Source: Microbacterium imperiale
GTDB taxonomy: Bacteria > Actinomycetota > Actinomycetes > Actinomycetales > Microbacteriaceae
Length of the DNA: 64,000 nt
Assembly (NCBI RefSeq): GCF_017876655.1
Contig: NZ_JAGIOK010000001.1
Coordinates: forward strand, 2,666,001-2,730,000
Direction: 5' to 3'
Numbering within the stretch: position 1 is the stretch's first letter; each line of letters opens with the position of its first letter. Shown one piece after another: positions 32,684 through 41,903 of the stretch. Below the pieces are notes generated by a model that saw only the letters and a program-made list of their open reading frames with translations, was not told the origin of the DNA and did no database searches. The translations under genes were made by a program, and so were the position numbers.

Positions 32684-33856
32684 ATGATCCGGCGCAGGTG
32701 GGTGGATGTCGCGGTGGGCGCCGTCATGGTGCTCGGCCTCGTCATCGTCGCGCTCGCCGAGACCGGGGCGCGGCTGCCGTGGGCGGTGGCGGGTCTGGCG
32801 CTGCTCGTGGTGGCATATCTCGCGGGGCGCCCGGCGATCGGGCTCGAGCGCCCGGCACGCTTCGCCGGCTTCCTGATCCTCGCGGTCGCGGCGGTCGTCG
32901 TCATGACCGCCGCGGAGCCGTCGCTCGCGACGATGCAGGTCATCGTCTACCCGCTCGTCTGGATCCTGGGGCCGAGCCGGCGCTGGGGAGTGGCCGGCTC
33001 GGTCGCCGTCGGAGCCGCCGTGCTCGCCGGCTACACCGCGGGTCTGGGGTTCTCCGCCGAGGTCTTGCGCGAGGCCGGGCTCGTGGCGGCGCTGTCGGTG
33101 GCCTTCTCGGTCGCGATGGGGTGGTGGATCAGCGCGATCGCGGCCTACGGCGACGAGCGCAGCCGGCTCCTCACCGAGCTCACGCATGCGCAGGAGCAGG
33201 TCGAGGCACTCAGCCGCGACGCCGGTGCGGCGCACGAGCGCGAGCGCCTCGCCCGCGAGATCCACGACACGCTGGCCCAGACGCTGGCGGGCCTGGTCAT
33301 CCTGGCGGAGCAGGCGCGCCGGCGCGCGCACGCCGGCGACGCCGGTGCCGCCGCCTCGACCCTCACGCACCTCGAGTCGGTGGCCCGCGAAGCGCTCGAT
33401 GAGACCCGGGCCATCGTCGCGCGCACAGCCGCCGTGCCGGGAGACCAGGCGCTCGAGGCCGCCGTGGAGCGCCTCGTCGACAGGTTCCGCCTCGACACGG
33501 GGCTGCAGATCGCGCTGACGGTGTCCGAGAGCGGCGAGCCGCTCGACCGCGATGCTCAGGTGGTGATCCTCCGCTGCCTGCAGGAGGGCCTCGCGAACGT
33601 GCGCAAGCACGCCGCTGCCGCGCGGGTCACGGTCGCCGTCGACCGCGACCCCGAGGGTGGGGTGCGCGTGAGGATCCGCGACGACGGGCGGGGCTTCGAC
33701 ACGGCGTCGCCGCGGCTCGGCTACGGACTCGACGGGATGGCCGAGCGCGTCTCGCTGGCCGGCGGGAGCGTCGCCGTCACCTCGACCGCGGGCGCCGGCA
33801 CCGCCCTGACCGTGACCCTGCCGGCGACGGCCCGACCCATCGGGAGTGCGACATGA
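32684..33856 (+). CDS. Sensor histidine kinase of the ABC-2 exporter cassette
   Basis: A 390-residue kinase with about six hydrophobic helices (residues 7-155). A coiled linker leads to the HisKA_3 box ERERLAREIHDTLAQTLAGL with phospho-acceptor His194. The ATPase domain has VILRCLQEGLANVRKHAAA as N-box and YGLDGMAERVSLAGG as G-box. Short-loop intramembrane sensors of this kind often detect cell-envelope drugs through their exporter. The ATG at 32684 has GGGG upstream; an in-frame ATG nine bases earlier is the alternative. It overlaps the regulator gene by four bases. Confidence 0.9.
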   Translation: MIRRRWVDVAVGAVMVLGLVIVALAETGARLPWAVAGLALLVVAYLAGRPAIGLERPARFAGFLILAVAAVVVMTAAEPSLATMQVIVYPLVWILGPSRRWGVAGSVAVGAAVLAGYTAGLGFSAEVLREAGLVAALSVAFSVAMGWWISAIAAYGDERSRLLTELTHAQEQVEALSRDAGAAHERERLAREIHDTLAQTLAGLVILAEQARRRAHAGDAGAAASTLTHLESVAREALDETRAIVARTAAVPGDQALEAAVERLVDRFRLDTGLQIALTVSESGEPLDRDAQVVILRCLQEGLANVRKHAAAARVTVAVDRDPEGGVRVRIRDDGRGFDTASPRLGYGLDGMAERVSLAGGSVAVTSTAGAGTALTVTLPATARPIGSAT

Positions 33857-34509
33857 TTCGCCTGCTCATCGCCGACGATCATCCCGTGGTGCGCGCGGGG
33901 CTCGCCGGCCTGCTCTCCGACGAGCCGGGCTTCGACGTCGTCGGTGAGGCGGCGGACGGGGGCGAGGCGACCGCCCTCGCCGCCGAGCTGCGGCCCGACG
34001 TGGTGCTGATGGACCTGCGGATGCCGCGCATCGACGGTGTCGCCGCGACGTCGCGCATCGTCGCCGCGCGGGGTGACGCCGCCGTGCCGCGCGTACTGAT
34101 CCTCACGACCTACGAGAGCGACGACCAGATCCTCGCCGCCATCGAGGCCGGCGCGAGCGGATATCTGCTCAAGGCGGCGCCGCGGGAAGAGATCGTCGCG
34201 GGCATCCGCTCCGTCGCGGCGGGGCAGTCCGCCCTCTCGCCGTCCGTCGCGGTGCGTCTGGTGGAACGGATGCGGCACCCCGAGCCGGCGGCATCCGCTC
34301 TCACTCCGCGCGAGATCGACGTGCTGCGTCTCGTGGCGGCCGGTCATGGCAACAAGCGGATCGCGGTGGAACTCGGTATCGGCGAGTCGACCGTCAAGAC
34401 CCACCTGCTGCGCGTCTACGACAAGCTCGGGGTCGACAGCCGGACGCGCGCCGTGACCCTGGCCCTCGAACGCGGCGTGCTGGGCGGCGGGGGATCGGCC
34501 GAGCGGTGA
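33853..34509 (+). CDS. Response regulator, NarL/LuxR family
   Basis: A 218-residue regulator with receiver pocket LIADDHPVVRAGL, phospho-acceptor Asp54 in VVLMDLRMP and switch Lys in YLLKAAPREEIV. A C-terminal LuxR HTH (LTPREIDVLRLVAAGHGNKRI then GESTVKTHLLRVYDKL) completes it. It is coupled to the kinase by an ATGA overlap. The palindrome at 30840-30855 is its likely binding site, which would make the cassette self-inducing. Confidence 0.93.
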   Translation: MIRLLIADDHPVVRAGLAGLLSDEPGFDVVGEAADGGEATALAAELRPDVVLMDLRMPRIDGVAATSRIVAARGDAAVPRVLILTTYESDDQILAAIEAGASGYLLKAAPREEIVAGIRSVAAGQSALSPSVAVRLVERMRHPEPAASALTPREIDVLRLVAAGHGNKRIAVELGIGESTVKTHLLRVYDKLGVDSRTRAVTLALERGVLGGGGSAER

Positions 34510-34524
34510 TCGGCGGCCGGCCGC

Positions 34525-35223
34525 TCAGTCGACGGCGTTCCAGCGCACCCGATCGGGCTCGGCGTCCAGACCGGCCAGCAGCGCGGCGGCGTCGGCGACG
34601 GGGAAGGTCGTGACCAGAGCCACGCGCTCGGGATCGACGTTCTCGGGATCATTGCTCACGCCGATGCGCGCATAGACCAGCGCCGCCGGGCCGCTCGCGG
34701 CTGAGAGCGCGACGCGGAAGCTGCCGTCCCGTTCGTCACAGCGCACCGGCGCGGTCTCGAGCAGCGCGAGAGCGGCTGCCGTCACCCGCGCGAGCAACGT
34801 CGGACCGGGCGGCCAGGGCAGGAACGCCTCGTCGTCGAGACCCAAGGCGGTGGCGAGGTCGCCGCCGAGCCACCGTTCGCGTTTGAGGCCGTACGGGGTG
34901 GGGGTCGTCGACAGCAGGTAACCGTAGACGTGCAGCAAGCCGGCGTTGCCGATGGGCCAATCCGCCGTGAGCCCGGCGTCCCGGTGCAGTCGCTCGAAGA
35001 CGGCGCGGGTGAGCACCGGCGCACCGACGTTCTCGTCGACGATGGTCGACCGCGCCCAGCGCGAGAACAGGCCGGATGCCGCATCGGCCGCGATCGACCG
35101 GGGGAGCCAGGGGACGGCTGCCCACGCCGCCTCGAGACGCCCGGCGTTCGCCGCCGCAGCGGCGGCATCGAGGCGATGGATGCCGTTCACTCGGCGTTCA
35201 TCGGCTGTGGGATCTCTGTCCAT
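34525..35223 (-). CDS. Protein of unknown function
   Basis: I do not recognise this 232-residue protein with confidence. It is soluble, Ala-rich at the N-terminus, and has conserved-looking segments LFSRWARSTIVDENV, IGNAGLLHVYGYLLSTTPTPYGLKRERWLGGDLA and LPWPPGPTLLARV. The compact Tyr/Trp-rich centre looks like a real fold. No membrane segment, signal peptide or catalytic motif is evident. It converges on the response regulator gene (15-base gap) and diverges from the HAD gene, with starts close together, so the two may share a promoter region. Confidence 0.7.
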   Translation of the reverse strand: MDRDPTADERRVNGIHRLDAAAAAANAGRLEAAWAAVPWLPRSIAADAASGLFSRWARSTIVDENVGAPVLTRAVFERLHRDAGLTADWPIGNAGLLHVYGYLLSTTPTPYGLKRERWLGGDLATALGLDDEAFLPWPPGPTLLARVTAAALALLETAPVRCDERDGSFRVALSAASGPAALVYARIGVSNDPENVDPERVALVTTFPVADAAALLAGLDAEPDRVRWNAVD

Positions 35224-35270
35224 GCGACCACCTCACGATGGACGAAGCGTCCACTCAGAAAGTCCGACTC

Positions 35271-35936
35271 GTGCCGAACCGCCCCCTCATCATCTTCGAT
35301 TTCGACGGAACCGTCGCCCTCGGCGACGGCCCCGTGCTCGCCTACGCGCGAGCCGCCGCAGCGGCCGCGGCCGAGCCCGAGCGGTTCCTCGCCCGTGTCG
35401 ACGCGGGTCTGCGACCCCGGGCCGCGACCGCTGAGCAGCCGCTCGACGCCTACGACGTCATCCGGGTCGCCGCGGTGGAGGCCGGGCTCGAACCCGACGC
35501 GCTCTCCCGCGCCTATCTGTCGAGCCGTTCCCTGCTCGGCACGTCGGAGGCGCCCGTCGAAGCACCCGTCGGGCTCGCCGCGGTGGCCGCCGCGCTCGAG
35601 GCCGATTGCGTTCTCGTCACCAATGCGCCCGCGATCCGGATCGCCGAGACCCTCGCAGCGCTCGGCCTCGGCGGCGCCTTCGCGCGGATCGTGACCGACG
35701 CGGGCAAGCCCGCCGGGCTCGACCGCCTGCTCGACGAGCCCGACGTGTCGGGTCGTCGCGTGCTGGCCGTCGGCGACATCTGGCGCAACGACCTCGAGCC
35801 CGCACATCGCCGCGGGCACGACACGGCGCTCGTGGGCCCCTGGTCCGACCCCGAGGCGACGCCGACGTTCCGCGCCGCCACCCTGACCGACCTGCTCCCG
35901 CGCATCGAGGCGTGGGCGGCGGCATCCGTCTCCTGA
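35271..35936 (+). CDS. HAD family hydrolase
   Basis: A 221-residue phosphatase-like protein. Motif I is [10 protein letters not shown] with both catalytic aspartates, motif II is VLVTNAP, the motif III Lys is in [13 protein letters not shown], and motif IV is [15 protein letters not shown]. The alpha-helical cap after motif I suits subclass I HADs such as phosphoglycolate phosphatase-like enzymes. The GTG at 35271 begins just before the first strand; ATG at 35238 is an alternative start. It lies 44 bases upstream of the phosphonate-type importer and may process its substrate, but that is inference from position. Confidence 0.85.
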   Translation: MPNRPLIIFDFDGTVALGDGPVLAYARAAAAAAAEPERFLARVDAGLRPRAATAEQPLDAYDVIRVAAVEAGLEPDALSRAYLSSRSLLGTSEAPVEAPVGLAAVAAALEADCVLVTNAPAIRIAETLAALGLGGAFARIVTDAGKPAGLDRLLDEPDVSGRRVLAVGDIWRNDLEPAHRRGHDTALVGPWSDPEATPTFRAATLTDLLPRIEAWAAASVS

Positions 35937-35980
35937 TCCCGAACACCCACTCTCACCCCTCACACCCGAAGGACATCACC

Positions 35981-36955
35981 ATGCGCACCACCCGCCTCTT
36001 CGCGGCCGCCGCCGTCACGGCCGTCGCCGCGATCGCCCTCGCCGGCTGCGCCGGCTCGCCCGCCGCCGGCGACACCCCCGCCGCAGCGGAAGACCCGAGC
36101 TCGCTCGTGCTCGCGCTCGTGCCCTCGCAGGACCAGAACGGCCTCGTCGAGACGGCCGCACCGCTGACGGACTACCTCACCGACGAGCTCGGTATCGAGG
36201 TCACCGGTGTCGTCTCGAAGGACTACCAGGCCGCCGTCGAGGCGATGGGCGCCGGCCAGGCGCAGATCGGGTTCCTGCCCTCGCTGCAGCTGTGGCAGGC
36301 CAACGACATGTACGACGCCGAGGTGGTGCTCCAGACCGAGCGCAACGGCAACATCAGCTACCCCGCGCAGTTCATGACCAACAACCCCGACAAGTACTGC
36401 GACGACGCCCCGGTCGAGCGCGACGGGATGCTGTTCTGCAACGGCGCCGACGCCATGACGGGGCCCGCCGGCCTCGACTCGATCACCAAGGTCGAGGGCG
36501 CCAAGGTCGCCGTGCTCGGCCCCGGCTCGCCCGCGGGCTACATCTACCCGATCCTGGCCCTGCAGGAGGCCGGCCTCGACACCGACAGCGACATCGAGCA
36601 GCTGCCCGTCACCGCCAACGACGCCTCCGTGCTCGCGGTCTACAACGGCGACGCCGAGGTCGGCTTCAGCTTCTGGGACGCCCGCACCATCGTGCAAAAG
36701 GACACCCCGGATGTCGGCCAGAAGGTCGTCGTGTTCGCAATGACCGAGGAGATCCCGAACGACGGCGTCGCCCTGAGTGCCGACCTGTCGCCCGAGCTGC
36801 GCGAGCGCATCGCCACGGCGCTCGAGGACTTCTCGAACACCCCCGAGGGCTCGGAGGTGCTGCAGAGCATCTACTCCATCACGAAGCTCGCCCCGGCCGA
36901 CCCGGAGTCCCTCGACGTCGTCGCGCGCGCCGCGCAGGCTCTCGGACTGCAGTGA
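35981..36955 (+). CDS. Phosphate/phosphite/phosphonate ABC transporter substrate-binding lipoprotein
   Basis: A 324-residue PhnD-type protein. The signal peptide [20 protein letters not shown] ends in the lipobox ALAGC, so it is lipid-anchored outside. The binding domain has [21 protein letters not shown] at the start of the first lobe, [21 protein letters not shown] and [20 protein letters not shown]. The Ser-rich loops that hold a phosphono group in PhnD are only partly matched, so the ligand may differ. GAAGGA precedes the ATG. ATPase and two permease genes follow with 4-bp overlaps. Confidence 0.9.
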   Translation: MRTTRLFAAAAVTAVAAIALAGCAGSPAAGDTPAAAEDPSSLVLALVPSQDQNGLVETAAPLTDYLTDELGIEVTGVVSKDYQAAVEAMGAGQAQIGFLPSLQLWQANDMYDAEVVLQTERNGNISYPAQFMTNNPDKYCDDAPVERDGMLFCNGADAMTGPAGLDSITKVEGAKVAVLGPGSPAGYIYPILALQEAGLDTDSDIEQLPVTANDASVLAVYNGDAEVGFSFWDARTIVQKDTPDVGQKVVVFAMTEEIPNDGVALSADLSPELRERIATALEDFSNTPEGSEVLQSIYSITKLAPADPESLDVVARAAQALGLQ

Positions 36956-37770
36956 TCGAGGCCACCGCAGGCGATGCCGGGGCTGCGGCCCCGGCATCGC
37001 CGTCCTCGATCCGGCTGCGCGACGTCACGGTGCGCTACCCGAACGGCACCGTGGGCCTGCGCGGCGTCTCGCTCGACATCCCCGCCGGCGAGATGGTCGC
37101 GGTGGTCGGGCTGTCGGGCTCGGGCAAGTCGACGCTCATCCGCACGATCAACGGGCTCGTGCCCATCACCTCGGGCTCGCTCTCGGTCGGCGACGTGCGG
37201 GTCGACGCTGCCCGCGGCCGTGAGCTGCGGCGGCTGCGCGGCGACATCGGCATGGTCTTCCAGGGCTTCAACCTCGCCGGGCGCACGAGCGTCATGAACA
37301 ACGTGCTCGTCGGTCGTCTCGCGCACACGCCGGTCTGGCGCACCCTGGTCGGTGCCTACCGCGCCGACGACCGACGCCTCGCCTTCGAAGCGCTCGACCG
37401 CGTCGGCATGCTGGCGCGCGTGTGGGACCGCGCCTCGGCGCTGTCGGGCGGTCAGCAGCAGCGGGTCGCGATCGCCCGCGCTCTCGCCCAGCAGCCGCGC
37501 ATCGTCCTCGCCGACGAGCCCGTCGCGAGCCTCGACCCGCCGACCGCGCACGGCGTGATGAAAGACCTGCAGCGCGTCAACGTCGACCTCGGCATCACGG
37601 TGCTGGTCAACCTGCATCTGCTCGATCTCGCACGCGCGTACGGTGTGCGCCTCATCGGGATGCGCGGGGGAGAGGTCGTCTACGACGGGACGGCGGCGGA
37701 TGCCACCGACGCCGACTTCGCCGGCATCTACGGGCGCTCGCTGACGGCCGAGGACCGGCTGGACGCGTGA
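36952..37770 (+). CDS. Phosphonate-type ABC transporter ATP-binding protein (PhnC-like)
   Basis: A 272-residue importer ATPase. Walker A is GLSGSGKST, the Q-loop is in [24 protein letters not shown], the signature is [15 protein letters not shown], and Walker B is [15 protein letters not shown]. The Q-loop and NVLVGRL are PhnC-like. It has a short Ala-rich N-terminal tail. The GTG start overlaps the binding protein stop, and the first permease gene overlaps its end in turn. Confidence 0.92.
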   Translation: MIEATAGDAGAAAPASPSSIRLRDVTVRYPNGTVGLRGVSLDIPAGEMVAVVGLSGSGKSTLIRTINGLVPITSGSLSVGDVRVDAARGRELRRLRGDIGMVFQGFNLAGRTSVMNNVLVGRLAHTPVWRTLVGAYRADDRRLAFEALDRVGMLARVWDRASALSGGQQQRVAIARALAQQPRIVLADEPVASLDPPTAHGVMKDLQRVNVDLGITVLVNLHLLDLARAYGVRLIGMRGGEVVYDGTAADATDADFAGIYGRSLTAEDRLDA

Positions 37771-38585
37771 ACGGCACGAGCACGGCTGCCCCCGCGCAGC
37801 TCCCGGTGCCGGCACGTCCGCCCGGTCGCGCCGTCCCCTGGATCGTCGCGGCGATCGTGGCCGCCATCACCGTCGTGACCTGTCTGCCGGGCATCGGCGT
37901 CGGCTTCGACCTGTCGGGCATCGTCCGCAACTGGCAGCACGGCGCCGACAAGATCCTCGGTCTGCTGCAGCCCGACTGGTCGTTCTTCCCGCGGACGGTC
38001 GCGCCGCTGCTCGAGACGCTGCAGATGGCCGTCATCGGCACCGTCGTCGGCGCCGCCCTGTCGCTGCCGCTCAGCTTCTGGGCGGCGCGGCCGACGAACC
38101 CGAACCGGTGGGCCCGGGGTGCCGTGCGCGCCGCCTTGAACATCGTGCGCAGCGTGCCCGATCTGCTGTCGGCGGCGATCCTCGTCGCCCTGGTGGGCGT
38201 CGGCGCCCTGCCCGGCATCCTCGCCCTCGTGCTCTTCAACGTCGGCATCGTCGTGAAGCTCGTGTCGGAGTCGATCGACGCGATGGACACCGGCCCGCTC
38301 GAGGCGGGACGCGCGGCCGGGGGCACGCAGCTGCAGATCAACCGAGCGCTCGCGCTGCCCGACACCTGGCCCGCCTACGCTGCGCAGACGCTCTACGTGC
38401 TCGAGCTCAACGTGCGGGCCTCGACGGTGCTGGGGCTCGTCGGCGCGGGCGGCATGGGGCTCATCATCGACGCCGTGCGCACCTTCTACCGGTACGACCA
38501 GCTGTCGCTCATCATCCTCGAGATCCTCGTCGTCGTGCTCGTCATCGACGCCGCGAGTTCCGCTCTCCGCCGGAGGCTCACGTGA
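37767..38585 (+). CDS. Phosphonate-type ABC transporter permease 1 (PhnE-like)
   Basis: A 272-residue membrane protein with about six helices. The coupling loop [21 protein letters not shown] is visible near residue 178, followed by [19 protein letters not shown], a hallmark of PhnE permeases. It starts with a cytoplasmic Pro/Ala-rich tail. The GTG start overlaps the ATPase stop, and the second permease gene overlaps in turn, so two different PhnE subunits form the channel. Confidence 0.92.
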   Translation: MNGTSTAAPAQLPVPARPPGRAVPWIVAAIVAAITVVTCLPGIGVGFDLSGIVRNWQHGADKILGLLQPDWSFFPRTVAPLLETLQMAVIGTVVGAALSLPLSFWAARPTNPNRWARGAVRAALNIVRSVPDLLSAAILVALVGVGALPGILALVLFNVGIVVKLVSESIDAMDTGPLEAGRAAGGTQLQINRALALPDTWPAYAAQTLYVLELNVRASTVLGLVGAGGMGLIIDAVRTFYRYDQLSLIILEILVVVLVIDAASSALRRRLT

Positions 38586-39415
38586 CCGCTCCCGTCCTCT
38601 CGCGCGCGCCCCGGACCGCCGTCCCGGCGACGCCCCACCGCCCGCGCCGCCCCGCGCGCTGGGTGATCGGTGCGACGGTGACCGTCGTCGTCGTCCTGGC
38701 GTTCTGGTCGGTCGACATCACCTGGGCGCGCCTGGCCGATCTGCCGTCCGAGCTGGTGCGCTACGGCTGGCTCATGTTCTCGTCGCCGACGTGGGAGAAG
38801 CTGCCCGACGCGCTGTGGCAGACCTGGCAGAGCGTGCAGATGGCGTGGGTGGGCACCGTCCTCGGCATCCTCATCGCGACGCCGCTCAGCCTCATCGCCG
38901 CGCGCGGCTTCGGTCACGCCTGGCTGCGGGCTGTGCTGCGTTTCGTGTTCTCAACGATCCGCGCGGTGCCCGAGATCATCTTCGCGATCATCATCCTCTC
39001 CATGACGGGGCTGACCCCGCTGACGGGCGCGCTCGCGCTCGCGATCAACGGCGTCGGCACGCTCGGCAAGTGGGGCTACGAGGCGGTCGAGGCCGTGCCG
39101 CCGGGCCCGATCGAAGCGGCTCGCGCGGCCGGCGGCAGTCCCGTGCAGGTGCTGCGGTGGGGGGTGTGGCCGCAGGCCACCCCGGTGTTCCTGTCGTTCT
39201 GGCTGTACCGCTTCGAGATCAACGTCCGCTCATCGGCCGTGCTGGGTCTCATCGGCGTCGGCGGCATCGGCGACATGCTGACGACGTACACCCAGTACCG
39301 TGAGTGGTCGACGGTGGGGATGCTGCTGATCGTGGTCATCGCGGTGACGATGGCGATCGACGGGATCTCGGGCCGCATCCGCCGACGGATCATGGAGGGC
39401 GCACGTGTCCGGTAA
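38582..39415 (+). CDS. Phosphonate-type ABC transporter permease 2 (PhnE-like)
   Basis: A 277-residue permease, partner of the preceding gene. Six helices are visible, with the coupling loop EAARAAGGSPVQVLRWGVWPQ near residue 178 and the terminal motif VRSSAVLGLIGVGGIGDML. The GTG start overlaps the upstream stop by four bases, and the RpiR-type regulator begins inside its 3' end. Confidence 0.92.
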   Translation: MTAPVLSRAPRTAVPATPHRPRRPARWVIGATVTVVVVLAFWSVDITWARLADLPSELVRYGWLMFSSPTWEKLPDALWQTWQSVQMAWVGTVLGILIATPLSLIAARGFGHAWLRAVLRFVFSTIRAVPEIIFAIIILSMTGLTPLTGALALAINGVGTLGKWGYEAVEAVPPGPIEAARAAGGSPVQVLRWGVWPQATPVFLSFWLYRFEINVRSSAVLGLIGVGGIGDMLTTYTQYREWSTVGMLLIVVIAVTMAIDGISGRIRRRIMEGARVR

Positions 39416-40268
39416 CGCCCCGCCCACGGTTCGCATCCAGGCGCTGCGCAACAGCATGCAGCCGACCGAGCGGCGCGTCGCCGACGCGATCCTCGACGCA
39501 CCCGACGAGGTCGTCGAGCTCACGGCCCAGCAGCTCGCCGACCGTGCCGGCGTCGCGCGCTCGTCGGTCGTGCGGGCCTGTCAGGCGTTCGGGTTCCGCG
39601 GCTACCCGCAGCTGCGAGTCGCGCTCGCCGCCGAGCTCGGCTCGGGCGCCCCGGCCGTCACCGACCACGGCGGCGGTGTGCTCGGGCGCCTGCGTACGGC
39701 GATCGACCGGGCGGCCGCGGCGCTGCCGGCCTCGACGAGCTTGCTCGACGCCGAGGGGCTCGAACGGGCCCGCGACGCCGTCGTCGGCGCCGGCCGCCTG
39801 CTCGTCGTGGCGAACGGGCTCTCGTCACCGATCGCGAGCGACCTCGCGATGCGGCTGACGGCGGCGGGGCGACCGGCCGAGGTCATCGCCGACGCGATCG
39901 CCCAGCAGATCTCGGCGCGCCAGCTCGGGTCGCGCGACGTGTGCGTCGTCGTCAGCGGATCCGGTGCGAACGAGGCGAGCCTGCGGGCCGCGTCGGCGGC
40001 CGCCCGCGGAGGAGCGGCGGTCGTCGCGATCACCTCGTTCGCGGCATCCCCTCTGGTCGATCTGGCCACGCACGCGCTGGTGATCGCGCCGGCGGGCACG
40101 AGCTTCCGCGACGAGCTCGAGCACACCTCGCGCGCGGCGCATGCGCTGTTCGTCGAGGCGTTCGTCGACGAGGTCGCGTCGCGGATGCCCGAGGCCGGTG
40201 GCGCGGTGCGGGCGCAGGTGCTCGAGATCCTCTCCGACAACCTCGGCGAGGCCGCACTCGACCGCTGA
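39405..40268 (+). CDS. MurR/RpiR family transcriptional regulator
   Basis: A 287-residue regulator. The N-terminal HTH_6 domain (PTERRVADAILDAPDEVVELTAQQLADRAGVARSSVVRACQAFGF) is followed by a SIS sugar-phosphate-binding domain (about 120-260). The SIS pocket is visible in VVANGLSSPIASDLAMRL and CVVVSGSGANEASL. Such regulators sense phosphosugars. Its gene overlaps the last permease gene by 11 bases, so it is in the importer operon. This hints that the imported compound is, or becomes, a sugar phosphate or related organophosphorus molecule (inference). Confidence 0.9.
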   Translation: MSGNAPPTVRIQALRNSMQPTERRVADAILDAPDEVVELTAQQLADRAGVARSSVVRACQAFGFRGYPQLRVALAAELGSGAPAVTDHGGGVLGRLRTAIDRAAAALPASTSLLDAEGLERARDAVVGAGRLLVVANGLSSPIASDLAMRLTAAGRPAEVIADAIAQQISARQLGSRDVCVVVSGSGANEASLRAASAAARGGAAVVAITSFAASPLVDLATHALVIAPAGTSFRDELEHTSRAAHALFVEAFVDEVASRMPEAGGAVRAQVLEILSDNLGEAALDR

Positions 40269-40271
40269 CGG

Positions 40272-41813
40272 TCAGCTCGACAGGCGCAGGGCCGCCCACA
40301 CCGCCGCGCGTTCGGGGAACGACGACAGGTCGCGCCCGAGCAGCTGCTGCGCGAGCGCGATCCGGGCGCGGATGGTGTGCCGGTGCAGGCCGAGAGCCCG
40401 GGCCGTCGCCTCGTGCGCGCCGTCGTGCTCGAGCCAGGCGACGAGTGTCGCGGTCAGCGCGGTGCCGTGGCGGGCGTCGTGGCCGCGCAGGCGCTCGAGC
40501 TCGGCGCCCGCCCGTGCCCGCGCGGCCGGCGTCGCGAGGTCGCCGAGCAGGTCGCCGGGAGCGTCGGCGATGTCGGTCGCGGTGCCGGGGCGGCCGCGGT
40601 CGCGGGCCAGGCGCGCGCGCTCGCGGGCCGCGACCAGGTCGGCGTCGGTCGCCGCGTCGGCGACGCCGAGGCGCCACGTCAGGCGCGAAGCGATGTCGTC
40701 GAGCAGCGGGCGGTCGGATGCCGCCGCCACGAGCAGCACGCCGTCGTCGTCGCGGCCGTAGAACAGCCGCCCGTTCGTGGCGAGGGTGTCGAGCAGCTCG
40801 CGGGCGCCCGTCGGCGCGGTGCTGTCGGCCAGCGCGACGACGTAGGGGGCGGATGGGTGACCGCCCCAGGCATCCGCGGCGACGTCCCGGACGAGCTCGG
40901 GACGGCCGCCGACGAGCAGGTCGACCAGTGCCGCGCGCAACCGGCTCCAGGCACCCGCCGTCATCCGCCGTTGCTCCAGGGCGAGCCCGGTCGTCGCGAC
41001 GACCGCGGTCACGACCGCACGGGCCTCCTGGTCGAGGTCGACGCCCGCCGTGGCGAGGACGCCGCGACGCCCGCCGGAGCCGAGGGTCTGCAGAGTCACG
41101 GCCGTGCCGTGCAGACGCATCGCGGCGCCGGTCCCGCCGCCGCGGCGGAGGAGGGCGGCCGCTTCCGCGTCCACGGCCGCGCGCAGGCCCGCGTCCGCGG
41201 CGACCTCCGCGGGCCCATGCGCGTGCGACAGCGCACCGGAGGCGTCGTACAGCCCGACCCATGCTCCGAGCTGACGGGCCAGCTCGGCCAGCGTCGCGTC
41301 GAAGCCGTCGGGGCGCAGCGCCGCGAGCGCGAGGGCGCGCTGCGCGTCGAGCGCCCAGCTGCGCCGGGCGTAAGCCTGCGCCGCGATCGCCTCGGCGGCG
41401 GCTCGCGCGACGGCGATGAACGGCGTCCGATAGGGCACCTCGAACAACGGGATGCCGTCGCGCTCGCACGCGTCGCGCAACGGATCGGGGATGCCGTCGC
41501 GCACGACCTCGGTGCCGAAGCCCAGGCCGCGCACGCCGCGGGCGCGCAGACGCGCGACGTAGTCGTCGGCGCGGTCGATGCCGCCGTCGACGACGAACTG
41601 CGTGCCCGTCGTCAGCAGGACGACGTCCTCCGACAGGAACGGCGTGGGATCGGCGAGGTCGGAGCTGTGGACCCAGCGCACACCGGCGTCGAGCGCCGCG
41701 TCATCGGCTGCCGTCGCCAGGTGGAGATCGAGCTCGCGCCGGGCGAGCAGTGCGCGCAGCGTTGGGGCGGGTGCCGCGGTGAGCGCCGGGACGGGCGGCA
41801 GAGCAGAGGACAT
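40272..41813 (-). CDS. PucR family transcriptional regulator
   Basis: A 513-residue regulator. The N-terminal PucR domain (TLRALLARRELDLHL then VRWVHSSDLADPTPFLSEDVVLLTTG) covers about 1-130, and a GGDEF-like central part follows. The C-terminal HTH_30 is LVAWLEHDGAHEATARALGLHRHTIRARI near residue 450. PucR-type activators control purine, polyamine or GABA use; here it is divergent from gabT and the putrescine genes, so it is their probable activator. ATG at 41813 has AGGA five bases upstream; another ATG lies two codons earlier. It converges on the RpiR gene with a three-base gap. Confidence 0.88.
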   Translation of the reverse strand: MSSALPPVPALTAAPAPTLRALLARRELDLHLATAADDAALDAGVRWVHSSDLADPTPFLSEDVVLLTTGTQFVVDGGIDRADDYVARLRARGVRGLGFGTEVVRDGIPDPLRDACERDGIPLFEVPYRTPFIAVARAAAEAIAAQAYARRSWALDAQRALALAALRPDGFDATLAELARQLGAWVGLYDASGALSHAHGPAEVAADAGLRAAVDAEAAALLRRGGGTGAAMRLHGTAVTLQTLGSGGRRGVLATAGVDLDQEARAVVTAVVATTGLALEQRRMTAGAWSRLRAALVDLLVGGRPELVRDVAADAWGGHPSAPYVVALADSTAPTGARELLDTLATNGRLFYGRDDDGVLLVAAASDRPLLDDIASRLTWRLGVADAATDADLVAARERARLARDRGRPGTATDIADAPGDLLGDLATPAARARAGAELERLRGHDARHGTALTATLVAWLEHDGAHEATARALGLHRHTIRARIALAQQLLGRDLSSFPERAAVWAALRLSS

Positions 41814-41883
41814 CGGCATCCTGTACGAACGGGCGATAAGAGGTGCGCTCACTGTACACGGCGGCGAGTGCGCGCGCGGCGGC

Positions 41884-41902
41884 CCGCGACTTACTGTCGC
41901 GG
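41884..41902. promoter_or_regulatory. Inverted repeat CCGCGAC-TTACT-GTCGCGG at the gabT start
   Basis: Seven-bp arms flank a five-base spacer, and the repeat ends one base before the gabT ATG. It contains the putative -10 TACTGT. It could be a binding site for the divergent PucR-type regulator. Confidence 0.5.
41892..41897 (+). promoter_or_regulatory. Putative leaderless -10 element of the gabT operon
   Basis: TACTGT lies six bases before the ATG at 41904, inside the inverted repeat. No ribosome site is present. Confidence 0.5.
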
Positions 41903-41903
41903 A

